DNA of 64,000 nt from Clavibacter sepedonicus (GTDB lineage: Bacteria; Actinomycetota; Actinomycetes; Actinomycetales; Microbacteriaceae), in assembly GCF_000069225.1 (NCBI RefSeq), contig NC_010407.1:1798001-1862000 (forward strand), in the 5' to 3' direction. The notes beneath the pieces are model-generated. The model saw only the letters and a list, made by a program, of their open reading frames with translations. It ran no database searches and was not told where the DNA came from. The position numbers and the translations under genes are program-made. This document shows positions 27,714 to 37,596 of the stretch, piece by piece (position 1 is the first letter of the stretch; every line of letters starts with the position of its first letter).

Positions 27714-29216
27714 TCAGGATCCGGCTGGCCGGTCGTCGCGGGCGCGTCGCGCCGCGGAGGCGGCGACCCCGCGGGCGGCCGCGGTGCGGTGCGGGCTGAC
27801 GGGCGCCGCGGGCGTCGCGGTGCCCGCGGCGGCGGCCTCCGGCGGGAACAGCTCGTCGAGGGTGAGCGGCCGGCTGGGCGCGTCCGCTCCCGTGCCGACG
27901 GACGCGCCGACGACGGGCACGCGCGGCACGGGGCGCGTGGCGGGAGCGAAGGGGATCCACGCGGACACGGTCCACACGCCCTCGCGCACCCCCGCCGAGA
28001 AGCGGCCGCCGGAGAGCGTCGCCCGCTCGCGCATGCCGGCCAGGCCGTGGCCGACCGGCTGCGCGGGGGCCGCGGGGACGGGCGGGAGCACGGGCAGGGC
28101 GATGATGCCCGTCGTGGTGCGCGGGGGGCGCACTGGATCCGGGAGCGTCCGGCTCTGCACGGACACCGAGACGCCGTCGGGCTCCCAGACCAGCTCCACC
28201 TCGACGGGGTGCGCGACGTCGCCGTGCCGGAGCACGTTCGTGAGCGCCTCCTGCACGATGCGGTAGACGGCGAGCTGCTGCCCGGTGCCGAACTCGCCGG
28301 GCTGGCCCGTCTCGACGAACTGGATCGTGAGGCCCGTGGAGCGCATCTGGTCGATGAGGTCGCTCAGCTCCTTGAGCTCGGGCTGCGGCGCGTCGTCCTC
28401 GCTGTGCCGGAGCTGCGCCAGGAGGATCCGCACGTCGCCGAGCGCCTGCCTGGCGGTGGTGGAGATGGTGCGCAGCGCCTCGTCCGCCGCCTCGGGATCC
28501 ACCAGCCGGGCGTAGCGGGCGCCGTCCGCCTGCGCGATCACGACGGCGAGCGAGTGGGCGACGACGTCGTGCATGTCCCGGGCGATGCGGTTGCGCTCCT
28601 GCTCGACGACGACGTCCTGCAGCGCGCGGGCCTGGTCGCGCTCGGCCGCCTCCTGCGCGTCCCGGCTCGCGTGCGACGCGCGGGAGGCGACCACGAGTCG
28701 GCCAGCCGTCCACGACGCGAGCAGCACGCTCCACGCGCACAGGAGCAGGAAGAGGAACAGGGTCGCGAACGCGGTCCACTCCCCCGTGCTGAACGCCGCG
28801 CTGCCGATGGGGACGCGGCCCGATGCGTAGGAGAGGTAGGTGGCGGCGACCACGCCGCCGAGGATCGCGGAGACGAGGCCCAGCGTGCGGACGACGCGAC
28901 CGCCGTACGCGGCCGTGCAGTAGACGACGCCCGCGACGGCGAGGTCGCCGGGCTCGACGCCCGCGCCGGCGCCCATCTGGATGATCGCCCCCGCCCAGGC
29001 GACGGCCAGGGAGAGCCCCGGCGAGACGCGGCGGACGGCGAGGGCGGCGCCCATGACGAGCACGAGGATGACCGACACCTCGGACGTGGTGGACGCGAAG
29101 ACGCCGAACGCGCTCGCGGCGGCGACGCCGATCGACCCGGGGGCCAGCAGGGCGACGAACGCGACGGCGAGGACGATGTCGAGGACGAGCTGGTACCTCG
29201 GGATCCGTCGGAGCAT
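27714..29216 (-). CDS. Sensor histidine kinase (HisKA_3 type)
   Basis: Membrane kinase of 500 residues. About six N-terminal membrane helices (about 10-190), then the dimerisation/phospho-acceptor segment (ERNRIARDMHDVVAHSLAVV, phospho-His in MHD). The HATPase domain contains NVLRHG and GHGLAGMRERA. Between these two ATP-lid motifs there is a Pro/Ala-rich insert of about 30 residues, and the protein ends in a further 70 or so residue low-complexity tail; both are unusual. Partner of the downstream response regulator. Signal unknown. Confidence 0.88.
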   Translation of the reverse strand: MLRRIPRYQLVLDIVLAVAFVALLAPGSIGVAAASAFGVFASTTSEVSVILVLVMGAALAVRRVSPGLSLAVAWAGAIIQMGAGAGVEPGDLAVAGVVYCTAAYGGRVVRTLGLVSAILGGVVAATYLSYASGRVPIGSAAFSTGEWTAFATLFLFLLLCAWSVLLASWTAGRLVVASRASHASRDAQEAAERDQARALQDVVVEQERNRIARDMHDVVAHSLAVVIAQADGARYARLVDPEAADEALRTISTTARQALGDVRILLAQLRHSEDDAPQPELKELSDLIDQMRSTGLTIQFVETGQPGEFGTGQQLAVYRIVQEALTNVLRHGDVAHPVEVELVWEPDGVSVSVQSRTLPDPVRPPRTTTGIIALPVLPPVPAAPAQPVGHGLAGMRERATLSGGRFSAGVREGVWTVSAWIPFAPATRPVPRVPVVGASVGTGADAPSRPLTLDELFPPEAAAAGTATPAAPVSPHRTAAARGVAASAARRARDDRPAGS

Positions 29217-29326
29217 GCGACCACCGTACGTGCCGCGCCCGGCCGAGGAGCGACGGGCGGCCGACGATCCCCGTGGAGGCGCCCCGATCTCATCCGCGGG
29301 ATGTACGCGTGCGCCGCCCGCGCGGA

Positions 29327-30406
29327 TCAGAAGCCGAGGCGGCCGAGCAGCTTCGGGTCGCGCTGCCAGTCCTTCGCGATCTTGACCCGCAGCGACAGGA
29401 ACACGCGCGTGCCCACGAGCGGCTCGATCTGCGCGCGCGCCACCTGGCCGACGTGCTTGAGCCGCGAGCCCTGGGCGCCGATGACGATGCCCTTCTGGCT
29501 GTCGCGCTCGACGAAGAGGTTCGCGTAGATCTCGAGCAGCTCCTTGTCCTCGCGCTGGATCATGTCGTCGATCGTCACGGCGAGCGAGTGCGGCAGCTCG
29601 TCCTGCACGCCCTCGAGCGCGGCCTCGCGGATGAGCTCCGAGATGCGCGCCTCGAGCCCCTCCTCGGTGACGGCGTCGGACGGGTAGAGCTGCTCGGAGA
29701 CGGGCAGCGCCTTCAGGAGCTCGCCCACGAGCGCGTCGAGCTGGATCGCCTCCACGGCGGAGACGGGCACGATCGCGTCCCACTCGCGCAGCTCCTGCAC
29801 GGCGAGCAGCTGCTCGGCGACGGCGTGCCGCGACGCCGAGTCGGTCTTCGTGACGATCGCGATCTTCCGGGCGCGCGGGTACTCGTCGAGCTGCTCGTTG
29901 ATGAAGCGGTCGCCCGGGCCGATCCGCTCGTCCGCGGGGATGCACAGCCCGATGACGTCGACGTCGCCGAGCGTCGTCTGCACGAGCGCGTTCAGCCGCT
30001 CGCCGAGGAGCGTGCGCGGGCGGTGGATCCCGGGGGTGTCGACCAGGATCAGCTGCCCGTCCGGCCGGTGCACGATGCCGCGGATGGCCTTGCGCGTCGT
30101 CTGGGGCTTGGAGCTGGTGATGGCGACCTTCTCCCCCACCAGCGCGTTGGTCAGGGTGGACTTTCCGACGTTCGGGCGGCCGACGAAGGAGACGAAGCCC
30201 GCGCGGTAGGCGGGCGCTCCCCCGCGCGGCTTGCGCTTCGAGCGGGACGGCTCCGCGGCGCGGTCGATGCCCCAGGCCTCGTCGGACAGCGGGGCGGGCT
30301 CGGCGGTCGCGGTGGCGTCGGTGGCGTCGTCCGCAGTGGCGTCAGCGGCCGTCGTCTCGGTGCGCGTCTCGTCGGCGGGCGTCTCGTCGTCCCGGGGATC
30401 AGTCAT
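29327..30406 (-). CDS. era: GTPase Era
   Basis: Ribosome-assembly GTPase that binds 16S rRNA. 359 residues: G1 GRPNVGKST, G3 DTPG, G4 TKTD, and a C-terminal KH domain (about 275-355, with VIGAQGSRLKHVG). An N-terminal acidic, Ala/Thr-rich extension of about 65 residues precedes the usual start and looks disordered; the ATG at 30406 overlaps the corC stop, which favours keeping it. Part of the era-corC-ybeY-phoH cluster common in actinobacteria. Confidence 0.95.
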   Translation of the reverse strand: MTDPRDDETPADETRTETTAADATADDATDATATAEPAPLSDEAWGIDRAAEPSRSKRKPRGGAPAYRAGFVSFVGRPNVGKSTLTNALVGEKVAITSSKPQTTRKAIRGIVHRPDGQLILVDTPGIHRPRTLLGERLNALVQTTLGDVDVIGLCIPADERIGPGDRFINEQLDEYPRARKIAIVTKTDSASRHAVAEQLLAVQELREWDAIVPVSAVEAIQLDALVGELLKALPVSEQLYPSDAVTEEGLEARISELIREAALEGVQDELPHSLAVTIDDMIQREDKELLEIYANLFVERDSQKGIVIGAQGSRLKHVGQVARAQIEPLVGTRVFLSLRVKIAKDWQRDPKLLGRLGF

Positions 30407-31721
30407 GGTCGTGTCCTCTGCTGGTGGCGGTGCCCGCGGGGGCCGCCTCGTGGTCGTCGGATGCGTCGTCCACGCGGTCGCGCTCGACGAGGATCGTACT
30501 GATGCGCGTGCGTCGCCCCTCGACCCGGTCGGCCGTGAGGACCAGGCCGCCGACGCGCACCACGGACCCGCGCTCGGGCAGGCGCCCCAGGGTCTTGGCG
30601 AGGAGGCCGCCCGCGCTGTCCACGTCGTCGTCGTCGAGCTCCAGCCCGAACAGGTCGCCGAGCTCGTCGATCGGCAGCCGGGCGCTCACACGGTACACGC
30701 CGTCCCCCAGGTCCTCGTACTCGGGCACGTCGCGGTCGTACTCGTCGCTGATGTCGCCCACGAGCTCCTCGATGAGGTCCTCGAGCGTGACGAGACCGGC
30801 GATGCCGCCGTACTCGTCCACCACCATCGCGAGGTGGTTCGACTCGAGCTGCATCTGGCGGAGCAGGGCGTCGGCCTTCTGCGACTCGGGGACGAAGACC
30901 GCGGGGCGCGCCAGCTGGTCGACGGTCGTCCGCTCCGCCTCCTCGGGCCGCTCGTAGACCATGCGGGCCAGGTCGCGGAGGTAGAGGACGCCCTCGATCT
31001 CGTCCGAGTCGCGTCCCGTCACCGGCGCCCGGGAGATGCCGCGGGAGAGGAAGAGGCCGAGCGCGGATCCGACGTGCGCGGTCTGCTCCACCACCACCAT
31101 GTCGGTGCGCGGGATCATCACCTCGCGCACGACGGTGTCGTTGAACTCGAAGATGGAGTGGATGAGCTCTCGGTCGTCCTCCTCGAGCACCTCGAGCTCG
31201 GTCGCCTCGTCGACCATGCTCAGCAGCTGCTCCTCGCTGGTGAAGGTCGCCACCGTCTTGGGACGCCCGGGCGTGACCCGGTTGCCGAGGGCCACGAGCG
31301 CGTCGGCGACCGGCCCGATGGCCACGCGGATGACGCGCACGAGCGGCGCCGTCCACGCGAGCAGCGGCCGGGCGTGGACGCGGCCGACCGAGCGCGGGCT
31401 CGCGCCGACGAGCACGAACGACACGGCGGTCATGATGGCGGCGGCGACCAGCAGCGTGATCCACCACTCGTCGATCGCGGAGGCCAGCGCGAGCGTCACG
31501 AGCACCGCGGCGCCCGTCTCCGCGATGATCCGGACGAAGCCGAGCGCGTTGACGTACGCGCCGGTGTCGGTGGAGATGGCGAGCATCGACCGGCGGGCGC
31601 GCGAGGTGAGCGCGAGCTCCTGGATGTCCGCGCGGGACAGCGACGAGATGGCGGACTCCGCGGCGGCGAACAGGCCGCCGAGGACGACGAGGAGGAACGC
31701 GGGGAGGAGGAGGGTCAGCAT
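30399..31721 (-). CDS. HlyC/CorC family CNNM-type transporter
   Basis: Membrane protein of 440 residues: an N-terminal DUF21/CNNM transmembrane domain (about 1-190), a CBS pair (about 205-325, with IPRTDMVVVE and VDEYGGIAGLVTLEDLIEE) and a C-terminal CorC/HlyC domain (about 340-425). Family members are implicated in magnesium or cobalt efflux. It sits between ybeY and era, as in many actinobacteria, and overlaps era by 8 nt. Confidence 0.92.
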   Translation of the reverse strand: MLTLLLPAFLLVVLGGLFAAAESAISSLSRADIQELALTSRARRSMLAISTDTGAYVNALGFVRIIAETGAAVLVTLALASAIDEWWITLLVAAAIMTAVSFVLVGASPRSVGRVHARPLLAWTAPLVRVIRVAIGPVADALVALGNRVTPGRPKTVATFTSEEQLLSMVDEATELEVLEEDDRELIHSIFEFNDTVVREVMIPRTDMVVVEQTAHVGSALGLFLSRGISRAPVTGRDSDEIEGVLYLRDLARMVYERPEEAERTTVDQLARPAVFVPESQKADALLRQMQLESNHLAMVVDEYGGIAGLVTLEDLIEELVGDISDEYDRDVPEYEDLGDGVYRVSARLPIDELGDLFGLELDDDDVDSAGGLLAKTLGRLPERGSVVRVGGLVLTADRVEGRRTRISTILVERDRVDDASDDHEAAPAGTATSRGHDHD

Positions 31722-31730
31722 CGAAGGCGG

Positions 31731-32192
31731 TCAGCGCCCGCGCTCGCTCATGGCGAACCCGATCAGGATGTCGCGCTGGAGCCCGAACATCTCGCGCTCC
31801 TCGTCGGGCTCGGCGTGGTCGAAGCCGAGCAGGTGCAGGATGCCGTGCGCGGTGAGCAGCAGGATCTCCTCCATCGTGGAGTGCCCGGCGGTCACCGCCT
31901 GCTCGGCCGCGACCTGTGGGCACACGACGATGTCGCCGAGGAGCCCGGCGGGCGTCGGCCGGTCCTCGGTGCCGGGGCGCAGCTCGTCCATGGGGAAGCT
32001 CAGGACGTCGGTGGGACCCGGCTCGTCCATCCACTGCACGTGCAGCTGCTCCATCGCGCCCTCGTCCACCATCACGATGGCGAGCTCCGCGTCGGGGTGC
32101 ACGTGCAGCGTGTCGAGCGCGTACGTGGCGAGCCGCTGGATGAGCGGCTCATCGACCTCGACGGCCGACTCGTTGTTGATCTCGATGCTCAT
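31731..32192 (-). CDS. ybeY: rRNA maturation endonuclease YbeY
   Basis: Zinc-dependent RNase of 153 residues involved in 16S rRNA 3'-end maturation and ribosome quality control. The metal motif [11 protein letters not shown] is intact near the C-terminus. The start overlaps the phoH stop (ATGA), as usual for this gene pair. Confidence 0.95.
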   Translation of the reverse strand: MSIEINNESAVEVDEPLIQRLATYALDTLHVHPDAELAIVMVDEGAMEQLHVQWMDEPGPTDVLSFPMDELRPGTEDRPTPAGLLGDIVVCPQVAAEQAVTAGHSTMEEILLLTAHGILHLLGFDHAEPDEEREMFGLQRDILIGFAMSERGR

Positions 32193-33238
32193 CGGGTGCT
32201 CCCGGGGGTCGATCGGCGCTCGGCGCGGAGGTGGTCGGCGGCCTGGCGCTCCGCGTCGTAGCGCGTGTACGCGTCCACGATGCGGCCGACCAGGGTGTGC
32301 CGCACGACGTCGTCGCTCGTGAGGCGGGAGAAGTGGATGTCGTCCATCCCGTCGAGCACGCGCGTGACGAGCTGGAGCCCGCTCGATCCCGTGGGCAGGT
32401 CGACCTGCGTGATGTCGCCCGTGACCACCATCTTCGAGCCGAAGCCGAGGCGCGTGAGGAACATCTTCATCTGCTCGGGGGTCGTGTTCTGCGCCTCGTC
32501 GAGCACGACGAACGCGTTGTTGAGCGTGCGGCCGCGCATGTAGGCGAGCGGCGCGACCTCGATGGTGTTGGAGGCCAGGAGCTTGGGGACGAGCTCCGGA
32601 TCCATCATCTCGTTGAGCGCGTCGAACAGCGGGCTCAGGTACGGGTCGATCTTGTCGGTGAGCGAGCCGGGCAGGTAGCCGAGCCGCTCGCCCGCCTCGA
32701 CGGCGGGGCGCGTGAGGATGATCCGCTCGACCTCCTTGCGCTGCAGCGCCTGCACGGCCTTCGCCATCGCGAGGTAGGTCTTGCCCGTCCCCGCGGGGCC
32801 GATGCCGAACACGATGGTGTGGTCGTCGATCGCCTGCACGTACTGCTTCTGGCCCTGCGTCTTCGGCCGGACGGTGCGACCACGCGACTGCACGATGGCC
32901 TCGCTCAGCACGTCGGACAGGGTCCGCGCGTCGTCCTCGCCGAGCCGGCGTGCGCTCGTCTCGATCTCCTGGGGTTCCACGTGCTGTCCGTCCTCCACCA
33001 TCGCCACGACCTCGTCGATGAGCCGACGGGCCGCGGCCACGTCCGCCCGGGTGCCGACGAGCGTGATCTCGTTGCCGCGGACTCGGACGTCGACGTCCGG
33101 GTGCTCGCGCTCGATTTGCCGGAGCAGCCGGTCCTGCGGCCCCAGGAGGCGCACCATGAGCACGCCGTCCATGGTGGCCGTCTGCTCGACGCGGTCATCC
33201 TGCGTGGATGCACCGCCCCGCGGGTCAGAGCCCGACAT
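32189..33238 (-). CDS. PhoH family ATPase
   Basis: PhoH-like protein of 349 residues with Walker [14 protein letters not shown] (about 145), Walker B VVLDEAQN and a C-terminal motor-like domain. The N-terminal 110 residues include a KH-like RNA-binding region. Coupled to ybeY by a 4-nt overlap, which supports a role in RNA metabolism. Its start overlaps the end of the HIT gene by 14 nt. Confidence 0.93.
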   Translation of the reverse strand: MSGSDPRGGASTQDDRVEQTATMDGVLMVRLLGPQDRLLRQIEREHPDVDVRVRGNEITLVGTRADVAAARRLIDEVVAMVEDGQHVEPQEIETSARRLGEDDARTLSDVLSEAIVQSRGRTVRPKTQGQKQYVQAIDDHTIVFGIGPAGTGKTYLAMAKAVQALQRKEVERIILTRPAVEAGERLGYLPGSLTDKIDPYLSPLFDALNEMMDPELVPKLLASNTIEVAPLAYMRGRTLNNAFVVLDEAQNTTPEQMKMFLTRLGFGSKMVVTGDITQVDLPTGSSGLQLVTRVLDGMDDIHFSRLTSDDVVRHTLVGRIVDAYTRYDAERQAADHLRAERRSTPGSTR

Positions 33239-33581
33239 GGTCCCCCTGGTCGAAGCCGGCGAGCACGTGCGCGTGCACGTGGAAGACGGTCTGGCCGGCG
33301 TCGGCCCCCGTGTTGAAGAGGAGGCGGAACTGGCCGCCCGCGCGCTCGGCGGCGATGCGCGACGCGACCGACACGATCTCCGCGAGGAGCGCCGGGTCGC
33401 CCGCGGCGAGCTCGACGACGTCGCGGTACGCGGCGGTCTTCGGCACCACGAGCACGTGCACGGGCGCCTGGGGCGCGATGTCCTCGAAGGCGATGACGCG
33501 GTCGGTCTCCGCGACGATCCGGGCCGGGATCTCGCGCGCGACGATGCGCTCGAAGACGGTGGGCTCTGCGCTGCTGGTCAT
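33225..33581 (-). CDS. HIT family nucleotide-binding protein
   Basis: Histidine-triad hydrolase of 118 residues, Hint branch, expected to cleave AMP-amide bonds. The triad is HVHAHVLAG near the C-terminus, and the N-terminal FERIVAREIPARIV is typical. Located between rsmE and phoH in the conserved cluster. Confidence 0.93.
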   Translation of the reverse strand: MTSSAEPTVFERIVAREIPARIVAETDRVIAFEDIAPQAPVHVLVVPKTAAYRDVVELAAGDPALLAEIVSVASRIAAERAGGQFRLLFNTGADAGQTVFHVHAHVLAGFDQGDHVGL

Positions 33582-33609
33582 GCGCCCAGCCTACGCGGGA
33601 CCCGCGACG

Positions 33610-34374
33610 TCACCAGCGCCCGAGCCCGGCGTTGACGAGCGCCAGCGCGGCCGGTCCCGCCGTCGACGTGCGGAGGATCCCGGAGCCGAGCGCCACCGGG
33701 ATCGCCCCCGCCTCGCGGAGCGCCTCGACCTCGGCCGGGCTGATGCCGCCCTCCGGCCCGACGACGAGCAGCACGTCGGTCGCGGCGTCGGCGTCTCCGT
33801 CCGCCGCCGCGAGGTCGAGCCGCGACAGCCGCGCCTCGGCCGTGGGGTCGAGCACGAGCACGAGCACGCGGAAGGTCGCGGCCATCCGCACGAGGTCCTT
33901 CGTGGTGGCGAGCGGCTCCACCTCGGGGACGCGCGGGCGGATGGACTGCTTCGCGGCCTCGCGCACGATCGCGCGCCAGCGATCACGGCCCTTGGCGACC
34001 TTCTGGCCCTCCCACCGGGAGACCGAGCGCTGCGCCTGCCACGGGATCACGGCGTCGACGCCCAGCTCGGTGGCCGCCTGCACGGCGAGCTCGTCGCGGT
34101 CGCCCTTCGCGAGCGCCTGCACGAGGACCACGCGCGGCGACGGCTCGGGGTGCGCCTCGACCGCGTCGACGCGGAGCTCCAGCCGCTGCGGCTCCGCCGA
34201 CGTGACGGTGCCGGAGGCGATGGTGCCGCGGCCGTCCCCCACCAGGATCCCCTCGCCGGAGCGCACGCGGCTCACGGTCACGGCGTGCCTGGCCTCCTGG
34301 CCGGCGAGCACGAGCAGGCGGCCGACCGCGAGGTCGGAGGCGCCGATGTCGTCGGCCAGGTAGAAGTGGGCCAC
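33610..34374 (-). CDS. rsmE: 16S rRNA m3U1498 methyltransferase
   Basis: SPOUT methyltransferase of 254 residues that methylates U1498 of 16S rRNA. An N-terminal PUA-like domain (about 1-75) is followed by the knotted SPOUT domain; the SAM-binding GPEGGISPAEVEAL motif is intact. It follows dnaJ with a 2-nt gap, the standard arrangement. Confidence 0.95.
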   Translation of the reverse strand: MAHFYLADDIGASDLAVGRLLVLAGQEARHAVTVSRVRSGEGILVGDGRGTIASGTVTSAEPQRLELRVDAVEAHPEPSPRVVLVQALAKGDRDELAVQAATELGVDAVIPWQAQRSVSRWEGQKVAKGRDRWRAIVREAAKQSIRPRVPEVEPLATTKDLVRMAATFRVLVLVLDPTAEARLSRLDLAAADGDADAATDVLLVVGPEGGISPAEVEALREAGAIPVALGSGILRTSTAGPAALALVNAGLGRW

Positions 34375-34376
34375 GG

Positions 34377-35492
34377 TCAGACGTTGAGGAAGCGGTCGCG
34401 GAGCTTCTGGAACAGGCCCTGCTGGAAGTGCGCGAGGTGCGGCGCCGGCGCCTTGTTGCGCTTCGCGAACTGCTGGATGAGGTCGCGCTCCTTATGGTCG
34501 AGCTTCTGGGGCGTGACCACCTGGATCCCGATCTTGAGGTCGCCGCGACCCGAGCCGCGGAGCTTCGTGACGCCGCGGCCGCGCACCGTGATGATCTCGG
34601 CGCTCTGGATCCCGGGGCGGAGCTCCAGGTCGACGTCGCCGTCGAGGGCCTCGATGTGCGCGTCGCTGCCGAGGATCGCGTCGACCATGCTCACCTCGAC
34701 CGTCGCGAGCAGGTCGTCGCCGTTGCGGCTGAAGACCTCGTGGTGCTTGACCTTGATCTCGAGGTAGAGGTCGCCGTTCGGGCCGCCCGCGGGGCCGACC
34801 TCGCCGGAGCCGGGCATCTGGAGGCGGAGGCCCGTGTCGACGCCGGCCGGGATGTCCACCGGCACGGTGCGGCGCGCGCGGACGCGGCCCTGGCCCTGGC
34901 AGGTGGGGCACGGGTGCGGGATGACGGTGCCGTAGCCGCGGCAGGTGCCGCAGGGGCTCGACGTCATGACGTTCCCGAGGAGCGAGCGCACCTGGCGCTG
35001 GATGCTGCCGGAGCCGCGGCAGATGTCGCACGTGACGGCGCTCGTGCCGGGCTGCGCGCAGGATCCGTGGCACGTGTCGCAGACGACGGCCGTGTCGACC
35101 TCGAGGTCGCGGTGCACGCCGAAGATGACCTCCTTGAGCTCGACCTCCACGCGCAGCAGCGCGTCCTGGCCGCGCTCCTGGCGGGACCGGGGGCCGCGTC
35201 CGCCGCCGCCCTGCTGGCCGCCGAAGAACGTCTCGAAGATGTCGCCGAACCCGCCGAAGCCCTGGCCGCCCTGTCCGCCGAAACCGGCCTGCGGGCCGAG
35301 GTCGTACTGCTGGCGCTGCTGGGGGTCCGACAGCACGTCGTACGCGTGCGTGACGAGCTTGAACCGCTCGGCCGCGTCGGGGGCGTCGTTGACGTCCGGG
35401 TGGAGCTGGCGCGCCTGCTTGCGGTACGCCTTCTTGATCTCCTCTGGCGTCGCCTCGCGGCTCACGCCGAGTACTTCGTAGTGGTCAGCCAC
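34377..35492 (-). CDS. dnaJ: Chaperone DnaJ (DnaJ2 type)
   Basis: Hsp40 co-chaperone of 371 residues. J-domain at 3-68 with the HPD tripeptide in QLHPDVND, a Gly/Phe-rich region (about 70-105) and four zinc-finger repeats between about 130 and 210. The first repeat is CDTCHGSC, where the usual final Gly is Cys; the others ([24 protein letters not shown]) are standard. Substrate-binding domains follow. Downstream of hrcA in the usual hrcA-dnaJ-rsmE order, so heat-shock controlled. Confidence 0.95.
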   Translation of the reverse strand: MADHYEVLGVSREATPEEIKKAYRKQARQLHPDVNDAPDAAERFKLVTHAYDVLSDPQQRQQYDLGPQAGFGGQGGQGFGGFGDIFETFFGGQQGGGGRGPRSRQERGQDALLRVEVELKEVIFGVHRDLEVDTAVVCDTCHGSCAQPGTSAVTCDICRGSGSIQRQVRSLLGNVMTSSPCGTCRGYGTVIPHPCPTCQGQGRVRARRTVPVDIPAGVDTGLRLQMPGSGEVGPAGGPNGDLYLEIKVKHHEVFSRNGDDLLATVEVSMVDAILGSDAHIEALDGDVDLELRPGIQSAEIITVRGRGVTKLRGSGRGDLKIGIQVVTPQKLDHKERDLIQQFAKRNKAPAPHLAHFQQGLFQKLRDRFLNV

Positions 35493-35552
35493 GTCGGGCC
35501 CTTCGGTGGTGATGGTCGTGGGGATCTTCGGCGGTGCGCCGGCGTGCGGCGG

Positions 35553-36576
35553 TCACCGCTCCTCGAGCAGGCGCGAGAGGTAGCGCGCGACCGCGCGCAC
35601 CGACGCCATGTTGGTGGAGTAGTCCATGCGGGTCGGCCCGAGCACGCCGAGGCGCGCGAGCACGCCGCCGGACGAGCTGTAGCCGCTGGTGAGCACGCTG
35701 GTCTCGCCGAGGCCGAACGGGGCGTTCTCCCGACCGATGCTCACGGAGACGCCGTGCTGGTCGGCCTCCATCTCGCCGAGCAGGCGCAGCAGCACCACCT
35801 GCTCCTCGATGGCCTCGAGGACGGGCGAAATGCTCCCGGGGAAGTCGCGCTCGGTGCGGGCGAGGTTCGCGGATCCCGCCAGCAGCAGCCGCTCCTGCCG
35901 GTTCGCGAGCACCTGCTCCACGAGCGTGCCCGCGAGGACGGACGCCGCGGCGCGCTGCCCGGGCTCGACCTCGTCGGACAGGGTCTCGAGCCGGGTCGCC
36001 GCCTCGGCGAGCCCGAGCCCGCCGACGGCCTGGTTGATCCGCGTGCGCATGATCGCGAGGAACGCGTCGTCCGGGTCGCCCGCGAGCTCGACGACGCGCT
36101 GCTCGACGCGGCCCGTGTCGGTGATGAGCACCGTGAGCACGCGCGTGGTCGACAGCGCCACGAGCTCGACGTGCTTGACGTGGCTCGTGGCGAGCGACGG
36201 GTACTGCACGAGCGCGACCTGGTTCGTCAGCTGCGCGAGGAGCCGCACCGTGCGCGCGAGCACGTCGTCGAGGTCGACCGACTCGCCGAGGAACACGTGG
36301 ATCGCCTGGCGCTGCGCGGGCGTCAGCGGGCGCACGTCGGCGAGCTGGTCGACGAAGAGGCGGTACCACCTTGTCGGTGGGCACGCGCCCGGACGAGGTG
36401 TGCGGCGCGGCGATCAGCTCCTCCTCTTCGAGGAGGGCCATGTCGTTGCGGATGGTGGCGGCCGAGACGCCGAAGGCGTGGCGCTCCACGATGGACTTGG
36501 AGCCCACGGGCTCGCGAGAGGACACGTAGTCCTGCACGATCACCCGGAGGACGTCGAGCCCGCGTTCCGAGACCAT
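35553..36576 (-). pseudogene. hrcA: Heat-inducible repressor HrcA, split by a one-base frameshift
   Basis: HrcA represses chaperone genes by binding CIRCE. The start at 36576 has a strong AGGAGGG site. The winged helix ([20 protein letters not shown], then [10 protein letters not shown]) and the SSGRVPTDK stretch are in one frame. The expected continuation, [20 protein letters not shown], is in another frame and runs on normally to 35553. The minus-strand text AAG-GTGG-TAC has one extra base: dropping its T (plus-strand position 36368) gives Lys-Gly-Tyr, the conserved family sequence. As written, translation loses the dimerisation domain. Either a real null mutation or a sequence error. Confidence 0.8.
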
Positions 36577-36588
36577 GGCGGCTCCCTC

Positions 36589-36615
36589 CTGGCACTCGTC
36601 GGTTCTGACTGCCAA
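36589..36615 (-). promoter_or_regulatory. CIRCE-like HrcA operator upstream of hrcA
   Basis: On the minus strand TTGGCAGTC-N9-GAGTGCCAG, to be compared with the CIRCE consensus TTAGCACTC-N9-GAGTGCTAA. The 9-9-9 spacing is exact and the arms agree at 7 of 9 positions with each other. It lies 12 bases before the hrcA start, as expected for autoregulation. Confidence 0.75.
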
Positions 36616-36762
36616 TCGTACCGCGGCTCCGGGGGTGATCGGCGTTGCCGGTCTCGCGTCGTCGGCGGTAGCGTGGACGGGCCCGGTGCAGCCAGGCCCA
36701 CCCATGATCCGTCCGCGTCCGCCGATCCCCGGTCGTCGCCCGGCACCGAGAGGCTCCCCGCG

Positions 36763-37158
36763 ATGTCCGCACCCGACCCCCACCCCTACGGCGCGCCCAC
36801 GCCGCTCACCCCGAGCGAGGACCGCCTCTGGGCGTCCCTCACGCACTTCCTGGCCATCCTCATCGTGCCGGCGTTCATCGTGTGGCTCGTGTTCCGCGAG
36901 CGCGGCCGGTTCACCGACCAGGAGGGCAAGGAGGCGACGAACTGGACGATCAACGTCGTGGGCGCGCTCGTCATCCTCAACGTGCTGCAGGTGGTCTTCG
37001 GGGTCATCCCGATCCTCGGGGTCATCATCGGCCTGCTCCTCGGCCTCGTGATCTTCGCGGTGGTCGTCGTCAACATCGTGTTCGCGATCATCGGCGGCAC
37101 CCGCGTCCAGGCCGGCCGGCCCTACCGCTACCCGCTCAACATCCGGTGGATCAAGTAG
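36763..37158 (+). CDS. DUF4870 domain-containing membrane protein
   Basis: Small membrane protein of 131 residues. It opens with a Pro-rich leader ([20 protein letters not shown]), followed by helices at about 24-45 and 65-110, the DUF4870 pattern, including [15 protein letters not shown] between them. Function is unknown. The ATG at 36763 has a GAGAGG site; the long upstream frame overlaps hrcA and is rejected. Divergent from hrcA, with the CIRCE-like site between them. Confidence 0.8.
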   Translation: MSAPDPHPYGAPTPLTPSEDRLWASLTHFLAILIVPAFIVWLVFRERGRFTDQEGKEATNWTINVVGALVILNVLQVVFGVIPILGVIIGLLLGLVIFAVVVVNIVFAIIGGTRVQAGRPYRYPLNIRWIK

Positions 37159-37168
37159 GCGGTCGCCC

Positions 37169-37582
37169 GTGAGCGCGAGGATGCGGCACGTCGCCGTCGA
37201 CTGCCGCGACCCGCACGCGCTCTCGCTCTTCTGGGCCGGCGTGACGGGCTTCGAGGAGGATCCCGAGGAGCCGAACGTCCCCGGCGACGGCATGGCGTGG
37301 CTCGGCGATCCGGTCTCGGGCCTCGGCATCATCCTGCAGCGGACGGAGAGCCCCACGACGGGGAAGAACCGCGTGCACCTCGACCTCGCGCCCGACGACC
37401 GCACGCGCGACGAGGAGGTCGAGCGGGTGCTCGCCCTGGGCGCCGCGCTCGTGGCCGATCGGAGGAACGCCGACGGCAGCGGCTGGGTCGTGCTCGCGGA
37501 TCCCGAGGGCAACGAGTTCTGCGTGGAGCGCAGCGACGCCGAGCGCGAGGCCGGCGACGAGGTGGGTGCTGTCGTCCTCTGA
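37169..37582 (+). CDS. VOC family (glyoxalase-like) protein
   Basis: Protein of 137 residues with the vicinal-oxygen-chelate fold: [20 protein letters not shown] at the start and [13 protein letters not shown] near the end are the two halves of the repeat. Could be a dioxygenase, lyase or resistance protein; no specific clue. GTG start at 37169 or ATG at 37181; both give the domain. It follows the DUF4870 gene by 10 bases and converges on hemW. Confidence 0.82.
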   Translation: MSARMRHVAVDCRDPHALSLFWAGVTGFEEDPEEPNVPGDGMAWLGDPVSGLGIILQRTESPTTGKNRVHLDLAPDDRTRDEEVERVLALGAALVADRRNADGSGWVVLADPEGNEFCVERSDAEREAGDEVGAVVL

Positions 37583-37596
37583 CGACCGGCCCTGGG

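Noticed and set aside
30231..33316. Long plus-strand frames opposite corC, ybeY and phoH
   Set aside because: Shadows of well-recognised genes with conserved catalytic motifs on the minus strand.
36763..37158. Long frame starting at 35689 ending with the DUF4870 protein
   Set aside because: The upstream part lies opposite hrcA; the ATG at 36763 has a ribosome site and gives the family length.
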